From positions 62,001 through 126,000 of the forward strand of contig NZ_JAUNTW010000004.1 of the NCBI RefSeq assembly GCF_030538495.1: a DNA stretch of 64,000 nucleotides, written 5' to 3'. The notes below the pieces were generated by a model that saw only the letters and a program-made list of their open reading frames with translations, was not told the origin of the DNA and did not search any database. Position 1 is the first letter of the stretch, and the number at the start of each line of letters is the position of its first letter. Origin of the DNA: Paracoccus sp. (in: a-proteobacteria) (GTDB lineage Bacteria > Pseudomonadota > Alphaproteobacteria > Rhodobacterales > Rhodobacteraceae). Below, in pieces: positions 63,932 through 64,000 of the stretch. The position numbers and the translations under genes are program-made.

Positions 63932-64000
63932 GGGGGGCGGTCAGTTTCGCGCCGAGTTTGTAAGGCAATGCCCGATGTCCAATCCCGCACCGTTTTCCCG
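63932..64000. other. Window end, no gene assigned
   Basis: These last bases contain no recognisable coding start or RNA. They may be intergenic or part of a gene continuing outside the window. Confidence 0.4.

Overview
The window is one contiguous stretch of a GC-rich alphaproteobacterial chromosome, almost certainly from the Rhodobacteraceae (Rhodobacterales). The reasons are the gene set (HemY tail next to tRNA-Thr, a BolA/Grx4 pair, cobalamin-dependent NrdJ, DUF1150 beside Hsp20, CvpA-PurF, the lrp/trxB divergon), tight ATGA-type gene overlaps, and a family of 3'-end hairpin modules. The genus cannot be fixed from the sequence alone. There is no integrase, transposase or cas gene, so this is mainly core chromosome with a few accessory blocks.

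Layout. 1-3.0 kb: HemY tail, tRNA-Thr(CGU), two envelope stress-type proteins, BolA, monothiol glutaredoxin and a small receiver-like protein. 3.0-3.6 kb: a gene-free stretch holding a decayed, orphan type I-E-like CRISPR array. 3.6-9.1 kb (minus strand): an orphan spermidine/putrescine-type binding protein, a short-chain dehydrogenase, then a P-loop ATPase-metA-ppk2-TPM operon. 9.1-13.4 kb: a sulfate ABC transporter operon, cysA-sbp-cysT-cysW-lrp, in which every gene overlaps the next. A structured leader at cysA pairs with its own ribosome binding site, and an Lrp-like palindrome lies upstream. 13.4-22.9 kb: a complete non-phosphorylating L-fucose pathway (ABC importer, mutarotase, lactonase, two dehydrogenases, dehydratase, diketo-acid hydrolase) with a divergent IclR regulator. 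23.2-31.2 kb: a secreted NlpE-like protein divergent from a tripartite ABC exporter operon that also encodes a two-component system, followed by a chromate transporter. 31.2-35.8 kb: a DUF1612-type HTH protein, a cytochrome P450, an M20 amidohydrolase, purU and a tiny lipoprotein. 36-40.7 kb: smc and lrgAB. 40.9-50.2 kb: nrdJ, 5-formyl-THF cyclo-ligase, mgtE, hisN, an XRE regulator, a quinone oxidoreductase and a Bax inhibitor-1 protein. 50.3-57.2 kb: ssb, a lytic transglycosylase, hom, a second lrp, trxB, a charged hypothetical protein and a fused ATP sulfurylase/APS kinase. 57.2-64 kb: DUF1150, hsp20, a YdcH-like protein, purE-purK-nudix, purF, cvpA and radA.

How the genes work together. 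Sulfur is the clearest theme: sulfate import, activation to PAPS by the fused Sat-CysC, and homoserine activation by MetA with Hom supplying homoserine. Two Lrp/AsnC regulators sit in this network. The L-fucose block should convert L-fucose to pyruvate and L-lactate. Purine and one-carbon genes (purE, purK, purF, purU, 5-FCL) are scattered but numerous.

Non-coding highlights are the CRISPR remnant, four copies of a composite three-hairpin module placed 3' of minus-strand genes, a second inverted-repeat family with a CAGAAGA core, the cysA leader RNA, a terminator-like hairpin just before fucU, and candidate operators at cysA, lrp/trxB and nrdJ. Functions come from motif and family recognition by eye; no database search was run.
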